DNA from: Marinobacter similis
Lineage (GTDB): Bacteria > Pseudomonadota > Gammaproteobacteria > Pseudomonadales > Oleiphilaceae
Length of the DNA: 64,000 nucleotides
Assembly: GCF_000830985.1 (NCBI RefSeq)
Contig: NZ_CP007151.1
Location: 1,612,001 to 1,676,000 of the forward strand
Reading direction: 5' to 3'
Shown here one piece after another: positions 47,659 through 57,889 of this stretch; position 1 is the first letter of the stretch; every line of letters begins with the position of its first letter. Both the position numbers and the translations under genes were made by a program. A model generated the notes under the pieces. It saw nothing but the letters and a program-made list of their open reading frames with translations. It did no database searches and was not told where the DNA came from.

Positions 47659-49046
47659 ATGCAACCGGCTAACTTGTTATTGCTCACCCTTGTGTTCGCC
47701 GTTGTGGCTTATGGTCTGGGGTATGCCCGGTCACGGTCATTGGCGGCGCCACTGGGCGGCATTCGTCATCTGAAATCCCTGCCGTTCTACTATGGCGCGC
47801 GTGCTGCGCTGTGGAGCGGTATCCCCGCGCTGATCGTGCTCGGCTGCTGGGCCGCTTTTCAGGGTAAGGTGATTCAGCTCATCATTGTTGGCGGATTGCC
47901 GCCGGAACTGATTCCCGAGACCGAAGGCCAGGCCAGCCTGCTGCTCAGCAAAATCAGCAACGTCGCCAGCGGCGCCCTGCCGGCCGGCTTCGTAGAAGCG
48001 CCAATCGCTGAAGCGGCGGAACGCCTGGAGCATTGCGGGCGCAAAGCCGGTTGCTGATGTCGACTCTCGTGGTTTCAGTCTCGGTACTTGCCGGGTTCTT
48101 GGGCTGGTTGCGGATTCGGCCACGGCTTAATGCCCGGTCCCAGGTCGAGTCCATCCTGAAGTGGCTGTTCTTTGCTTGTGCCGCCCTGGCTATCCTGACC
48201 ACGGTTGGCATCATCTTCTCAGTGGCTTTTGAAACCTTCCGGTTCTTCGGCAAGGTTCCGTTTACCGAATTTATCTTTGGTTCCCAGTGGAGCCCTCAGA
48301 CCGCCCTGCGAGCGGATCAGGTGGCCGCCGAGGGCGCCTTTGGCATGATTCCGCTGTTCACCGGCACCCTGCTGATCTCAGCCATTGCCATGGTGGTGGC
48401 GGTACCGGTTGGTCTGCTGTCGGCGATCTACCTGTCGGAATACGCCAACAAGAGAGTCCGGGGTGTGGTGAAGCCGCTGCTGGAAATGCTGGCCGGTATT
48501 CCTACCGTGGTTTATGGCTTCTTCGCCGCGCTCACCGTGGCTCCGTTCATCAGCGACCTTGCCGCCTCCCTTGGCATTGAAGCGTCTTCCCAGAGTGCGC
48601 TGGCTGCAGGCGGTGTCATGGGCATCATGATCATCCCGTTTGTGTCTTCGCTGTCGGACGACGTGATCAACGCGGTGCCGCAAACACTTCGTGATGGGTC
48701 GCTGGCCCTGGGTGCTACCCAGTCCGAGACCATGAAAAAGGTCATCTTCCCGGCTGCCTTGCCGGGCATCATGGGCGGCGTTTTGCTGGCGGTGTCCCGG
48801 GCGATTGGCGAAACCATGATCGTGGTGATGGCCGCTGGCCTGGCTGCAAACCTGACCGCAAACCCGCTCGAAACCGTCACCACCGTGACCGTGCAGATTG
48901 TGACCCTGCTGACCGGGGATCAGGAATTCGACAGCGCCAAGACTTTGGCTGCCTTTGCACTGGGCGCCATGCTCTTCCTGTCTACCCTGCTGCTCAACGT
49001 AATAGCCCTGAAAATCGTGCGCAAATATCGGGAACAGTATGACTGA
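47659..49046 (+). CDS. pstC: Phosphate ABC transporter permease PstC (one frameshift)
   Basis: This long-form PstC has about 462 residues after correction. It begins with an N-terminal extension of two or three hydrophobic segments and a soluble insert. The usual permease core follows (helices from about residue 165; the EAA-type loop near SLALGATQSETMKKVIFPAALPG contacts PstB). It forms the membrane channel with PstA. The frame breaks near 48028 (EAAERL|RAQSRLLMSTLVV), one base missing. The stop overlaps the pstA start by 8 bp (ATGACTGA). Confidence 0.92.
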
Positions 49047-50311
49047 CCAACGTTCACAGGCGGAGATTGTCCGCCAGTCGCTCAAACGCCGGTATCGCAA
49101 GGAGCGTCGATTCCGCGCCTACGGCATCCTCGCCATTGGTATCGCCCTGTCGGCGCTGGTGATCCTGTTTACCGATATCATCGGTAAGGGCTACACCGGC
49201 TTCATGAAAACCACCATCACCATGGAGGTGAACTTGGATGGGGACATGATGTATCTGGACGATCCGACCGACAGTCGCCAGCTCAAGATGGCAGACTTTG
49301 TCGAGCCGCTGGTGCAGGCGCTGATCAAGGAAATTCCAGGTGCCACAGAAGAGGATCGTGAGGATGTTCGGGGGCTGATCAACCCCTATGCTTCGGTGAC
49401 CCTGCGTGACGCCTTGAAGGAAAATCCGGACTGGCTGAACACCACCCGGACCTTGACCTTCCTGTCCCACACCGACGTCGACGTGTATGTAAAACACGCC
49501 GGTGATGCCGCCTATTCAATCAAGCTCAACGACCGGCAGAAAACCTGGGTTGAGACCTTGCGTGAGCGCGGCGCGATCGATACCTCGTTCAACGACACCT
49601 TCTTCAGCGGTGGTGATTCGCGGGATCCGTCCAAGGCGGGCATCCTGGGTGCCATTGTCGGCTCCCTGCTGACGATGTTCGTCACCCTGATCCTGTCGTT
49701 CCCGATTGGTGTTGCCGCGGCCATCTATCTGGAGGAGTTTGCGCCCCAGAATAAGTTCACCGATTTCATCGAGGTGAACATCAACAACCTGGCGGCGGTA
49801 CCGTCGATTATCTTCGGTCTGCTCGGTCTGGCGGTGTTCATTAACCTGTTCGGGATGCCGCGCTCCGTGCCGGTGGTCGGCGGGCTGGTGCTGACACTCA
49901 TGACCCTGCCCACCATCATCATTTCCAGCCGGGCCGCGATCAAGAGTGTGCCGCCCTCCATTCGGGAAGCCGCGGAAGGAATCGGCGCCTCGAAAATGCA
50001 GGTGGTGCTGCATCACGTGCTGCCGCTGGCCATGCCGGGCATGCTTACCGGCTCCATTATCGGTATGGCCCAGGCCCTGGGTGAAACAGCGCCGCTACTC
50101 CTTATTGGCATGGTGCTTTCATCGTCGATGTGCCCGGTGGATTTTTCGACTCTGCAACGGTTTTGCCAGTGCAGGTGTTCCTGTGGGCCGGCAGCCTGAA
50201 TTGGCTTTCATTGAACGTGCGTCAGCCGCCATTATGGTGCTGTTGGCCTTCCTGATCAGTATGAATGCATTGGCCATTTGGCTGCGCAAACGCCTCGAAC
50301 GCCGGTGGTAA
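49039..50311 (+). CDS. pstA: Phosphate ABC transporter permease PstA (two frameshifts)
   Basis: This long-form PstA has 424 residues after correction: an N-terminal cytosolic part and helix, a periplasmic domain of about 150 residues, then the permease core with the EAA-type loop [20 protein letters not shown]. Two single-base losses lie at the 3' end, near 50113 ([15 protein letters not shown]) and near 50196 ([15 protein letters not shown]). Together they give the normal C-terminus ending [10 protein letters not shown] at 50311. The gene lies 11 bp before pstB. Confidence 0.92.
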
Positions 50312-50322
50312 GGAGAATTGAG

Positions 50323-51210
50323 ATGAATAGCATGAACCAAAGTATCGCCAATGAAGTGCCCTCCGAGGATGACTCAGTCGCACCGGTGGCAGAGAGTCAG
50401 CCCGCTGATACTGTAATTGAGGAAGGCAAGACCGTCGGCAAGCCGTTCGCAGACAATGCCAAGTTTTCCTTGCGCGATGTTGAAGTGTTCTATGGTGAAA
50501 GCCGGGCCATCAAGAAGATCAGCCTGGACATTGCCCGGAACCAGGTCATGGCGTTTATCGGGCCGTCAGGCTGCGGCAAGTCCACGTTCCTGCGTTGTCT
50601 GAACCGGATGAACGACAGTATTGAAATCTGTAAGGTCAAGGGTTCTTTGCAGCTGGACGGTCAGGATATTTACGATTCCAAGCGCGACGTGGTGGAGCTG
50701 CGTGCTCGGGTGGGCATGGTGTTCCAGAAGCCTAACCCGTTCCCGAAATCGATCTATGACAACGTCGCTTACGGCCCCCGGATCCATGGCCTTGCCAACC
50801 GTAAGGCCGACCTTGATGAAATCGTGGAAAACAGCCTGCGCAAGGCGGGGCTGTGGGAAGAGGTAAAAGATCGGCTGGAGGCTAATGCCACCGGCATGTC
50901 CGGTGGTCAGCAGCAGCGTTTGTGCATTGCCCGCGCCATCGCCGTTAATCCGGAAGTGGTGTTGATGGATGAGCCCTGTTCAGCACTGGACCCGATCGCT
51001 ACGGCAAAAGTTGAAGAACTGATCGCCGAGCTGTCCGAGAGTTACACCATTGTGATCGTGACTCACTCCATGCAGCAGGCTGCTCGGGTTTCCCATCGCA
51101 CGGCTTACTTCCACCTTGGGCACCTGGTGGAAGTGAACGAGACCAACAAGGTATTTACTTCGCCGCAACACGAACTGACTGAATCCTACATTACCGGTCG
51201 CTTCGGCTGA
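50323..51210 (+). CDS. pstB: Phosphate ABC transporter ATPase PstB
   Basis: The 295-residue intact ATPase energises phosphate import. Walker [11 protein letters not shown]-loop [11 protein letters not shown], signature [14 protein letters not shown], Walker [14 protein letters not shown] and switch histidine VTHSMQQA are all present. An N-terminal tail of about 45 residues precedes the usual PstB start. AAGGAG lies just before ATG 50323, which decides this start over the longer frame. It is followed by phoU after 33 bp. Confidence 0.97.
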   Translation: MNSMNQSIANEVPSEDDSVAPVAESQPADTVIEEGKTVGKPFADNAKFSLRDVEVFYGESRAIKKISLDIARNQVMAFIGPSGCGKSTFLRCLNRMNDSIEICKVKGSLQLDGQDIYDSKRDVVELRARVGMVFQKPNPFPKSIYDNVAYGPRIHGLANRKADLDEIVENSLRKAGLWEEVKDRLEANATGMSGGQQQRLCIARAIAVNPEVVLMDEPCSALDPIATAKVEELIAELSESYTIVIVTHSMQQAARVSHRTAYFHLGHLVEVNETNKVFTSPQHELTESYITGRFG

Positions 51211-51243
51211 TCCCGGCGCAGAGGAACATTGGAGAACAAACGT

Positions 51244-51966
51244 ATGCCTATAAAGAAGGACGATGTTTACGGGGATCATATTTCCCACAAGTTCAATGAC
51301 GAACTGATGGAGCTCAAAACCGAGTTCCTGAAAATGGGCGGAATGGTCGAATCCCAGGTCGAGCACGCCATTCAGGCTCTGATGGACAGCGATGGTCACC
51401 TGGCCGAAGAGATTCGGGCCAAGGATAAGCGTGTCGACCAGATGGAAGTGGCCATCGACGAGGAAGCCACCCTGATCATTGCGCGCCGGCAGCCGACTGC
51501 GCGGGATCTGCGCCTGGTGATTTCGGTCATCAAGATGGTAGCAGACCTGGAGCGGGTTGGTGACGAGGCCAAGAAGATCGCCAAACTGGCAATCAAGCTG
51601 TCAGAGGAAGGCCAGGCCCCGCGTGGCTATGTGGAAGTGCGCCATATCAGCACGCACGTTCTGACCATGCTGCACGATGCGCTGGACGCCTTTGCCCGTC
51701 TTGATTCCGAGCAGGCGCTGCGGATTATGAAGGAAGACAAGCGGGTGGACGAAGAGTATCAGGCCGCGGCCCGGACCCTGCTGACGTTCATGATGGAAGA
51801 CACGCGCAACATCTCTCGCTGCATGTCAGTGATGTGGGTGCTGCGCGCGTTGGAGCGGGTTGGTGATCACGCCTGCAACATCGCGGAGAATGTGATCTTC
51901 ATGGTGAAGGGCGAGGACGTCCGTCACACCTCGGTCGAAGAAGCCGAGCGGGTGGTGGGGCGCTAA
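51244..51966 (+). CDS. phoU: Phosphate signalling protein PhoU
   Basis: The 240-residue intact protein has two three-helix PhoU repeats. The family metal-binding motifs are visible as E/DxxxD in RVGDEAKKIAK (first repeat) and RVGDHACNIAENV (second). PhoU links the Pst transporter to the PhoR kinase and keeps the Pho regulon off when phosphate is plentiful. ATG 51244 has GGAG at good spacing. It is the last gene of the operon; phoB and phoR are not in the window. Confidence 0.96.
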   Translation: MPIKKDDVYGDHISHKFNDELMELKTEFLKMGGMVESQVEHAIQALMDSDGHLAEEIRAKDKRVDQMEVAIDEEATLIIARRQPTARDLRLVISVIKMVADLERVGDEAKKIAKLAIKLSEEGQAPRGYVEVRHISTHVLTMLHDALDAFARLDSEQALRIMKEDKRVDEEYQAAARTLLTFMMEDTRNISRCMSVMWVLRALERVGDHACNIAENVIFMVKGEDVRHTSVEEAERVVGR

Positions 51967-51993
51967 GCCCCACTCAGTCCCTGTTTTTTCAGA

Positions 51994-52359
51994 CTACGCC
52001 TGCTTCATCCGGTCGGTGTAGGGCGGCCAGCCCATAGGTTTGCCAGCCAGCAGGTGCAGATGGATGTGAAACACCGTCTGCCCTGAATTCTCCCCGCAGT
52101 TCATCACCGTACGATAGCCGTCTTCGGCGAACCCCATCTCTTTAGCCAGTTTGCCAGCGACCCAGTAGAGGTGGCCGACCAGTTCGCGGTCGTCTTCACC
52201 GATGTCGTTGATGGTGGCGATGGCTTTTTTCGGGATCACCAGCAGGTGCACCGGTGCCTGGGGGTTGATATCCCGGAATGCCAGGCTGATGTCATCTTCG
52301 TAGACGATATCTGCCGGGATTTCCCGGTTGATGATCTTGGTAAACAGCGTTTCTGACAT
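51994..52359 (-). CDS. HIT-family nucleotide hydrolase (HinT-like)
   Basis: The 121-residue histidine-triad protein has the catalytic motif VFHIHLHLLAG near the C-terminus and the HinT-type start LFTKIINREIPADIVYED. HinT enzymes hydrolyse adenosine phosphoramidates. The frame is intact and length is normal. It converges on phoU with 27 bp between them. Confidence 0.93.
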   Translation of the reverse strand: MSETLFTKIINREIPADIVYEDDISLAFRDINPQAPVHLLVIPKKAIATINDIGEDDRELVGHLYWVAGKLAKEMGFAEDGYRTVMNCGENSGQTVFHIHLHLLAGKPMGWPPYTDRMKQA

Positions 52360-52420
52360 GGTGGCTCCTGAATGATGCTGGGTTTGCTCGTGAGCGTAAA
52401 TAGTGCTGTGTCTCCGGCCG

Positions 52421-53716
52421 TCAGAGCTGACGCAGGCCGGGAATCCGGTCGATCAGCTGGCTGAGCCCGGCCGGTAATCTTTCATCAATGCCCATAGCAT
52501 AGCGCGCCACCTGATTGCGGGCGAAGGGCAGGGCGCGGGCGGCGCCGAGACCCAGGTTGCGCAGCAGGTGCAGGGGTGGCACGCGATTGCTGAACAGATG
52601 ATAGAACAGGTCCATGGTCATCATCATCCGCCGGTTGGCCGGACGTCGCAGTGCTTCATACTGCTGTAACCAGGCCGGATCGGCCAGGTCCGTGTTGGCC
52701 CGGGCGGCCTCTTTGAGCTGCCCCTGCAGGCACTGGGCATCCTGAAAACCGAGATTCACGCCCTGGCCTGCCAGGGGATTGATCGTATGGGCAGAATCGC
52801 CGGCCAATACCACCCGGCCCGAGAAGTAGCGTTTGGCGTGTTGGCGCGCAATGGGAAAGCTTGCTCGGGCCTCGAGGTGCGTGAGCTGGGGCAGTTCCGG
52901 CGGGAACGCTGTCTGGATGTCCTGCAGCAAATGTTCTTCGGGCAGCGCCTTGAGCCGCGCTAATTCCTCCGGAGAGTCGTACCAGACCAGTGATGCCCAA
53001 CTTTCGCCCGGGTGGTCGGGTTCGGCGCTGTGCAGTGGCAGGAAGGCTCTGGGCCCGCTGGGACAGAATCCCTGCCAGGTGATGTCATCCACCGGACCCT
53101 GGTAGCGCACCGACATCACCATGGCCTGCTGCGCATACTGATTGCGGTTGATGCCAATACCAGCCAGGTCCCGGATTTTTGATTGTGCGCCGTCGGCGCC
53201 CACGACCAGTTGTGCCTCCAATCGCTGGCCGTCATCCAGAATCAGGGTGGCGGTCGTGTCGTTTTCTTCCAGCGCGACGACGCTCAATCCGGTCAGTGTC
53301 GTGACGGTGTCCTGCGCTTGTGCTGATTGCCAGAGCGCCCGTTGGGTCACCGAGTTTTCGACGATGTGGCCCAAGTGGCTGCCGCCCAGGCCGGCAGCGT
53401 CAAATTCGACGCGGGTCAGTTGGCGGGGCATCAGCTTGCTGAGCGGGTGACGGGTTTCGTCCCAGACGGCGAGTCGGCGGTAGGGGGTGCTGCGCATGCT
53501 GGTGATCTGGTCCCATGCGTCCAGGCTATCGAGATAGCGTTGGCTGCCGGCGCTGAGTGCCGACACCCGGATATCTGGCGCTGCGTCTGGGTCAAAGGCT
53601 GGGGCTTCCAGGCGGTCGATCAAACAGACCCGGAAGCCTTGTTGGCCCAGGCCGGTTGCGAGGGCGGCGCCGACCATGCCAGCGCCAACCACCACTATGT
53701 CAAATGCGTGCGTCAT
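52421..53716 (-). CDS. UbiH/UbiF/UbiI-family FAD-dependent hydroxylase
   Basis: The 431-residue flavin monooxygenase has an N-terminal FAD motif VVVGAGMVGAALATGL, the central VVGADGAQSKIRDLAGI and the C-terminal GDSAHTINPLAGQGVNLGFQD. This family hydroxylates the ring of ubiquinone precursors. Which position (UbiH, UbiI or UbiF type) cannot be settled without alignment. Intact, normal length. It may share a transcript with the HIT gene 61 bp downstream. Confidence 0.88.
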   Translation of the reverse strand: MTHAFDIVVVGAGMVGAALATGLGQQGFRVCLIDRLEAPAFDPDAAPDIRVSALSAGSQRYLDSLDAWDQITSMRSTPYRRLAVWDETRHPLSKLMPRQLTRVEFDAAGLGGSHLGHIVENSVTQRALWQSAQAQDTVTTLTGLSVVALEENDTTATLILDDGQRLEAQLVVGADGAQSKIRDLAGIGINRNQYAQQAMVMSVRYQGPVDDITWQGFCPSGPRAFLPLHSAEPDHPGESWASLVWYDSPEELARLKALPEEHLLQDIQTAFPPELPQLTHLEARASFPIARQHAKRYFSGRVVLAGDSAHTINPLAGQGVNLGFQDAQCLQGQLKEAARANTDLADPAWLQQYEALRRPANRRMMMTMDLFYHLFSNRVPPLHLLRNLGLGAARALPFARNQVARYAMGIDERLPAGLSQLIDRIPGLRQL

Positions 53717-53795
53717 ATTGGGTTCCTGTCTGAAGCCACCAGTTTACGCGATGGCACAGCTCAGACAAGCGACCCGAGGGGGCAGTCGTGTAGCT

Positions 53796-54349
53796 TTAGT
53801 AGCCGGCCACAGTGGGTTCACTGGGTCGCAGATCTTCAGGGCGCCGCCGACCTTTCGCCAGCCACGCGGGTTTCTTGGTTCCTGGTTTTTTGAAGCCTGA
53901 TTCAAGATCATCGGCTGGACCAGAGTAAGGAAGTCGGATGTTTTCATGTGCACCGATTCGGTATGACTGCCGGCGGCAAAGGCCAGCTCTGGTTGTTCAG
54001 TCAATGCCTCACTGCAGTAGACCGACATGCCGAACAGGTTGCCGAAGGGCGGCATGGCCCCCACTTCACAGTTCGGGAAGCGGTCCTTGAACTCCTGTTC
54101 GTCAGCCAGATCAATGAAGTCGGTGTCGAGGATTCGGGATAGGCGGTCCCAGCGAATACGCCAGGTCGCGGGCATGACCAGCATGGCCATCTTGCCGTCC
54201 AGCTCGATGATGACGGTTTTAACAACACGGTCGCCGGCTATTTTTACGTGGTGCGCCAGTTCCTGGGCGGTAAACGCAGGGGGGTGTGAGAGGCACATGT
54301 ACTCCACGGCGGCCTCATCGAGAAAGTCCTTCAACTGCTGTGCGGGCAT
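53796..54349 (-). CDS. YbaK/EbsC-family aminoacyl-tRNA deacylase-like protein (probable frameshift near the 3' end)
   Basis: The YbaK fold covers about residues 1-150: FTAQELAHHVKIAGDRVVKT, then MPPFGNLFGM and AAGSHTESVHM. Members remove mischarged amino acids from tRNA or act on related substrates. As read, the frame continues to 53744 with an odd tail. One base added near 53909 gives instead a Lys/Arg-rich end (MDLESGFKKPGTKKPAWLAK, then to VAGY) stopping at 53796. I prefer that form, since it fits the window-wide pattern of lost bases; the uncorrected end is the alternative. Confidence 0.75.
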
Positions 54350-54420
54350 AGTGACAGCCTCCTACCAGCAATGACAGCGTTTCGGGGCCGTTGTGATGTC
54401 TGTGACGGGCCCGGACGGCC

Positions 54421-54444
54421 TGGTGGAGCCCGTAAACTCCACCA
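54421..54444. other. Stem-loop in the mscS-ybaK intergenic region
   Basis: A perfect 8-bp stem (TGGTGGAG at 54421-54428, CTCCACCA at 54437-54444) has an 8-nt loop and no T-run on either strand. It lies downstream of mscS and could be a weak or rho-assisted terminator. Confidence 0.4.
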
Positions 54445-54531
54445 TTAACCGTCATCTTAGTCGAGGATCCGCGGTTTGCGAGTAACCAGATGTATCAAAG
54501 CGCAACGGTGTTTGCCGATTACTCTTGCTGA

Positions 54532-55365
54532 TCACTCGGCCTTGTACATGTGCACGTCGCGCTGCGGGAACGGAATGGTGATGCCTTCGGCGTCAAAGGC
54601 TTTCTTCACTTTTTCCTGCATGTCCCAGTAGTATGGCCACAAGTCATCAGTAGGTACCCAGACTCGGAACATCAGATTGACGGAGCTGTCTCCGAGACTG
54701 CCGACGCAAATACGGGGAGCCGGATCCGTGAGGCTGCGATCGTCTTCTTCCATTAAGCGCTTCAGTATGGATTTGGCCTTATCGATGTCGTCGTCGTAGC
54801 CGATGCCGAAAGTCATGTCGCAGCGGCGATTCTCATAGATGCTGACGTTCACCAGGGTGGCATTGGAAAGGCTGCCATTGGGGATCACGATACGACGGTT
54901 ATCGAAGGTGTTAACGATGGTGTAAAGAATGCTGATCTCGTCAACGGCACCCAGGAATCCCTGAGCTTCGATGGTATCGCCCACCTTGAACGGCTTGAAG
55001 ATCAGTATCAGTACACCGCCTGCGAAGTTGGAGAGGCTGCCCTGCAGAGCGAAACCAATTGCCAGGCCGGCGGCACCAATGATGGCGACGAAGGAGGTGG
55101 TGGCGATGCCCACCATGGAGGCCACGGAAATGAGCAGAAGAATCTTGAGGACCGCACTGATCAGGCCACACAGGAACTTGTTCAGGGTTGGGTCTTTCTT
55201 GCCAAGCTTGACGTCGAGCACGCCGACAAAGCGGTTGATCAGCCACAGGCCAATGAACAGCGTAACGATGGCCAGAACGACTTTGGGTGCGTAAGTCATT
55301 GTCAGGGAAATGGCTTGCTCGATCAGCTCTGAAGCACTGCCTTCAGATCCGAATAGGTCTTCCAT
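54532..55365 (-). CDS. mscS: Small-conductance mechanosensitive channel MscS
   Basis: The 277-residue intact channel has three transmembrane segments. The pore-lining helix is glycine/alanine-rich (IIGAAGLAIGFALQGSLSNF). The cytosolic vestibule begins with GVLILIFKPFKVGDTI. It opens under membrane tension to release solutes during osmotic downshock. AAGGAG precedes ATG 55365. Length is close to E. coli MscS (286). Confidence 0.95.
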   Translation of the reverse strand: MEDLFGSEGSASELIEQAISLTMTYAPKVVLAIVTLFIGLWLINRFVGVLDVKLGKKDPTLNKFLCGLISAVLKILLLISVASMVGIATTSFVAIIGAAGLAIGFALQGSLSNFAGGVLILIFKPFKVGDTIEAQGFLGAVDEISILYTIVNTFDNRRIVIPNGSLSNATLVNVSIYENRRCDMTFGIGYDDDIDKAKSILKRLMEEDDRSLTDPAPRICVGSLGDSSVNLMFRVWVPTDDLWPYYWDMQEKVKKAFDAEGITIPFPQRDVHMYKAE

Positions 55366-55562
55366 AGGGGGACTCCTTGTTCGTTAGTTTTGAGATTGAC
55401 CCAAGGGTAAGGGAAATAGGCTCATGAAAAAAATGCGTTTTCTGCATTGTTTATAGCAGACAAATGTTTTACCGGCCTGCCCGCAGGATCTTGGTTGGAT
55501 CCTGATAGTGCCTTGCATGAACCTTCAGAAGATCCTGATCGGAACTTGGGTTACGGCCGGGT

Positions 55563-56666
55563 CTACGCAGTTGCGCCAGAATTGGCCCACTCGATGATGG
55601 TTTTCGGGCCTCCTCGGACAAGAATTCGACCCTGTTTCTTGTTCAACTGGTAGTCGTACATGGGGTCGTAGTAGTCCTGGAGCAGGGCCTGAATCCAGAC
55701 ATCGTGGCCGCTGAGGTCGTGCTGGCGGTGCTGAAGGGTCAGGGCGTCTTCCATCACTTTCCTGAGCTTTTGATGGCGTTCACCGCCTAGTCGTTTGCGA
55801 ATGCGGTCAAGGGCGCTCAGCAGATACTCCTGGAAATTCAGCCAGCCATTTTCCTCGCCATCGCGGGAAAGGTAGTCGGCACACATGCCCTCGACGTAAT
55901 CCTCGCGGATGATGGTGGTGCGTTCTTCCAGCGAGCGTTCCAGTACCAGCAGGGGGGTCGCTGAAATCCGCTCGCGCAGAGTCTCCGGCAACGCACAGCG
56001 CCCTACAAGGCGGCTCTCGTCTTCGAGCTGCACGGGCCCGGTCTGGAAGTGATGGGCCTTCAGCAGGGCAATCGCGAGACGGTTCTCAAAATCGATCTGT
56101 GACGGCTGCGGGGTAACCTGGCGACCAAAACTTGAACCGCGATGGTTGGCCAGGCCTTCGAGATCCACCGGGTTGGGCATCTTCTGCAGAACCCGGGTTT
56201 TGCCGGTACCGGTCCGGCCACTCAGGACCTGGAATTCGCCAGCTTCAAGACGCTGCTCCAGGCTGTCGATGAGAAAACGCCGCAGGGCCTTGTAGCCGCC
56301 CTGAACCAGTGGGTAGTCAATGCCTGAATCCTTGATCCACTGTTGGGTCAGGCGTGAGCGCAAACCGCCGCGAAAACAGAACAGGTAGCCTTCCGGGTGT
56401 TGTCGGACGAATTGCTTCCAGGCCTCAATTCTCTCGGCCTTGATGTCGCCGTTGACAAGCTGGTGCCCCAGTTCGATGGCCTTGTCCTGCCCCTGCTCCT
56501 TGTAGCAGATGCCCACCTGATGGCGTTCGTCATCATTCATCAGCGGGGCATTTTCGGCAGTTGGAAAACTGCCTCTGGCGAACTCTACCGGTGCCCGGAC
56601 GTCCATCAGCGGGACATCATTCAGGAACAGTGACAGGTAGTCGTCGGTGTCGGGTCTGGTTGCCAT
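55563..56666 (-). CDS. mnmH: tRNA 2-selenouridine/geranyl-2-thiouridine synthase MnmH
   Basis: The 367-residue MnmH (SelU/YbbB) replaces sulfur with selenium at wobble 2-thiouridine. It shows an N-terminal rhodanese domain with catalytic cysteine in YLFCFRGGLRS and a P-loop GRTGTGKTRVL; RGSSFGR and YDYQLNKKQGRI near the end are typical. I start at ATG 56666 (MATRPDTDDYLSLF); the frame stays open upstream but enters the divergent methyltransferase leader. The selenium donor gene selD is not in the window. Confidence 0.92.
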   Translation of the reverse strand: MATRPDTDDYLSLFLNDVPLMDVRAPVEFARGSFPTAENAPLMNDDERHQVGICYKEQGQDKAIELGHQLVNGDIKAERIEAWKQFVRQHPEGYLFCFRGGLRSRLTQQWIKDSGIDYPLVQGGYKALRRFLIDSLEQRLEAGEFQVLSGRTGTGKTRVLQKMPNPVDLEGLANHRGSSFGRQVTPQPSQIDFENRLAIALLKAHHFQTGPVQLEDESRLVGRCALPETLRERISATPLLVLERSLEERTTIIREDYVEGMCADYLSRDGEENGWLNFQEYLLSALDRIRKRLGGERHQKLRKVMEDALTLQHRQHDLSGHDVWIQALLQDYYDPMYDYQLNKKQGRILVRGGPKTIIEWANSGATA

Positions 56667-56802
56667 TTCAGGGTGTAACCGGTTGCGGAAAATGAGGCGC
56701 CAGTATAGCCGAACTGGCGTTTTTCTGCTCGCCGAGCGCTGTGCCACCCCCGAGAGCTGGGTACAATGGCGAGCCCAAGAAACCAATCAGTGCGGAGAGC
56801 GG

Positions 56803-57476
56803 ATGTCCCCCGAGTGTCTTGATCAGCATTTGCGCAAAACCCTGAGCCGGGGCCGGGTGGCGGTGTCGCGGCCGGCCGGTTGTTCAAGGATTCCACTGCA
56901 TCTTTTTGATCCGTCGGTGTTGGAAGGCCCGCTTAGCCACGATGAAGCCCAGGCGGTGGTGGCAGAACCGGCGTATTGGTCGTTTTGCTGGGCCAGCGGT
57001 CAGGTTCTGGCAAGCTGGATACTGGAAAATCCCGGCTCGGTGGCGGATAAGCGGGTGCTGGATTTCGGTTCGGGCTCCGGCATCGTTGCGATCGCCGCTG
57101 CTCTCGCCGGTGCCCGCGAGGTGATTGCCTGTGATCTTGATCCGGCTTCTCTGGATGCAGTGGCGGCGAACGCGGCTTTGAACGAAGTGTCGGTGACCTT
57201 GTGCGACGACTGGCAAGCCCGGCCCGATGGTATCGATGTGATGACCGCGGCAGATGTGCTGTACGATCCTGAAAATCGGCCATTGCTGAAGGTTTTCCGA
57301 AGTGCAGTGCCAACGGTTCTGCTGGCAGATTCGAGAGTCCGGGATCTGGGTGACGATGCCTATGAGCAACAGACTGTCGTGGAGGCGCGAACCTGGCCGG
57401 ATCTGAACGAGTTTGGAGAGTTCAATCGGGTGCGAATTTACGTGGCGGAGCATGATTCTGGCGGGGTAAAAAATAA
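56803..57476 (+). CDS. METTL20/ETFB-lysine-methyltransferase-like protein (probable frameshift at 3' end)
   Basis: This class I methyltransferase has motif I VLDFGSGSGIVAIAAALAGA, then ACDLDPASLDAVAANAALN and TAADVLYD, as in METTL20-type lysine methyltransferases and bacterial relatives. The substrate is unproven. As read, the frame runs on to 57705 with an 80-residue tail of low similarity to anything. One base added in the GGGG run at 57463-57466 gives a stop at 57476, right at a terminator hairpin, and a normal length of 224 residues. ATG 56803 follows GGAG. Confidence 0.75.
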
Positions 57477-57502
57477 AGGGCAGCGCTCAGGCTACCCTTT
57501 TC
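57475..57502 (+). terminator. Terminator of the METTL20-like gene
   Basis: AAAGGGCAGC (57475-57484) pairs with GCTACCCTTT (57491-57500) with one mismatch and a 6-nt loop, followed by T. Its position supports the corrected stop at 57476 rather than the longer open frame. Confidence 0.65.
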
Positions 57503-57889
57503 AATGCTTTGTCGAAACAAGTCGGCGCTTCCTTGCGCAAAGGGCAACAACCTTGTTGCGAGTCCCTGTGCCGCTCCCTGGTGCTGGCGTCCTAGCCGGC
57601 GTTCCGAATCTACCCTTTAAGCGAGGCGTCCATGTGTCCCTGCCTCTCCCTGCAATCCTTGCAGGGGTGCGTCCAATGCGTCGTCCTTATCCTTCTCATC
57701 CTTGATGTAAACACTATAGCAATTCCTGCTTTACAGACTTGTGACGCGAGTCCGCGAGTTTTTGACACGAATTGGGCGCTATGGAATTAAATCGCTGGTA
57801 TTCAATTAGTTGGCGATCTCTTGGCTGATGGGTTTCCAAGCTGCGTACGTAATTTCGCTGTATCGTCTTACGTACATGTAGGAAATATC
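57503..57889. other. Gene-free stretch with a possible degenerate hairpin-repeat relative
   Basis: I see no gene here. At 57626-57636 GCGTCCATGTG is followed by a 7-bp hairpin, CCCTGCA (57648-57654) with TGCAGGG (57660-57666) and an ATCCT loop. The order and spacing resemble the core of the hairpin repeats A-C, but there are no complementary outer arms. The rest is AT-richer, with nothing further recognised. Confidence 0.35.

Noticed and set aside
50113..50196. Programmed frameshifting in pstA and other split genes
   Set aside because: Breaks are scattered over many unrelated genes, lack a common slippery site with downstream structure, and always need added bases; sequence error explains them all.
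55484..55504. Short inverted repeat (CAGGATC/GATCCTG) downstream of mnmH as a terminator
   Set aside because: The 7-bp stem has no T-run on either strand, so it is too weak to call.
57477..57705. C-terminal extension of about 80 residues on the METTL20-like methyltransferase
   Set aside because: It follows a GGGG run where one added base gives a stop at a terminator hairpin. The tail has low-complexity, out-of-frame character and overlaps the intergenic stretch.
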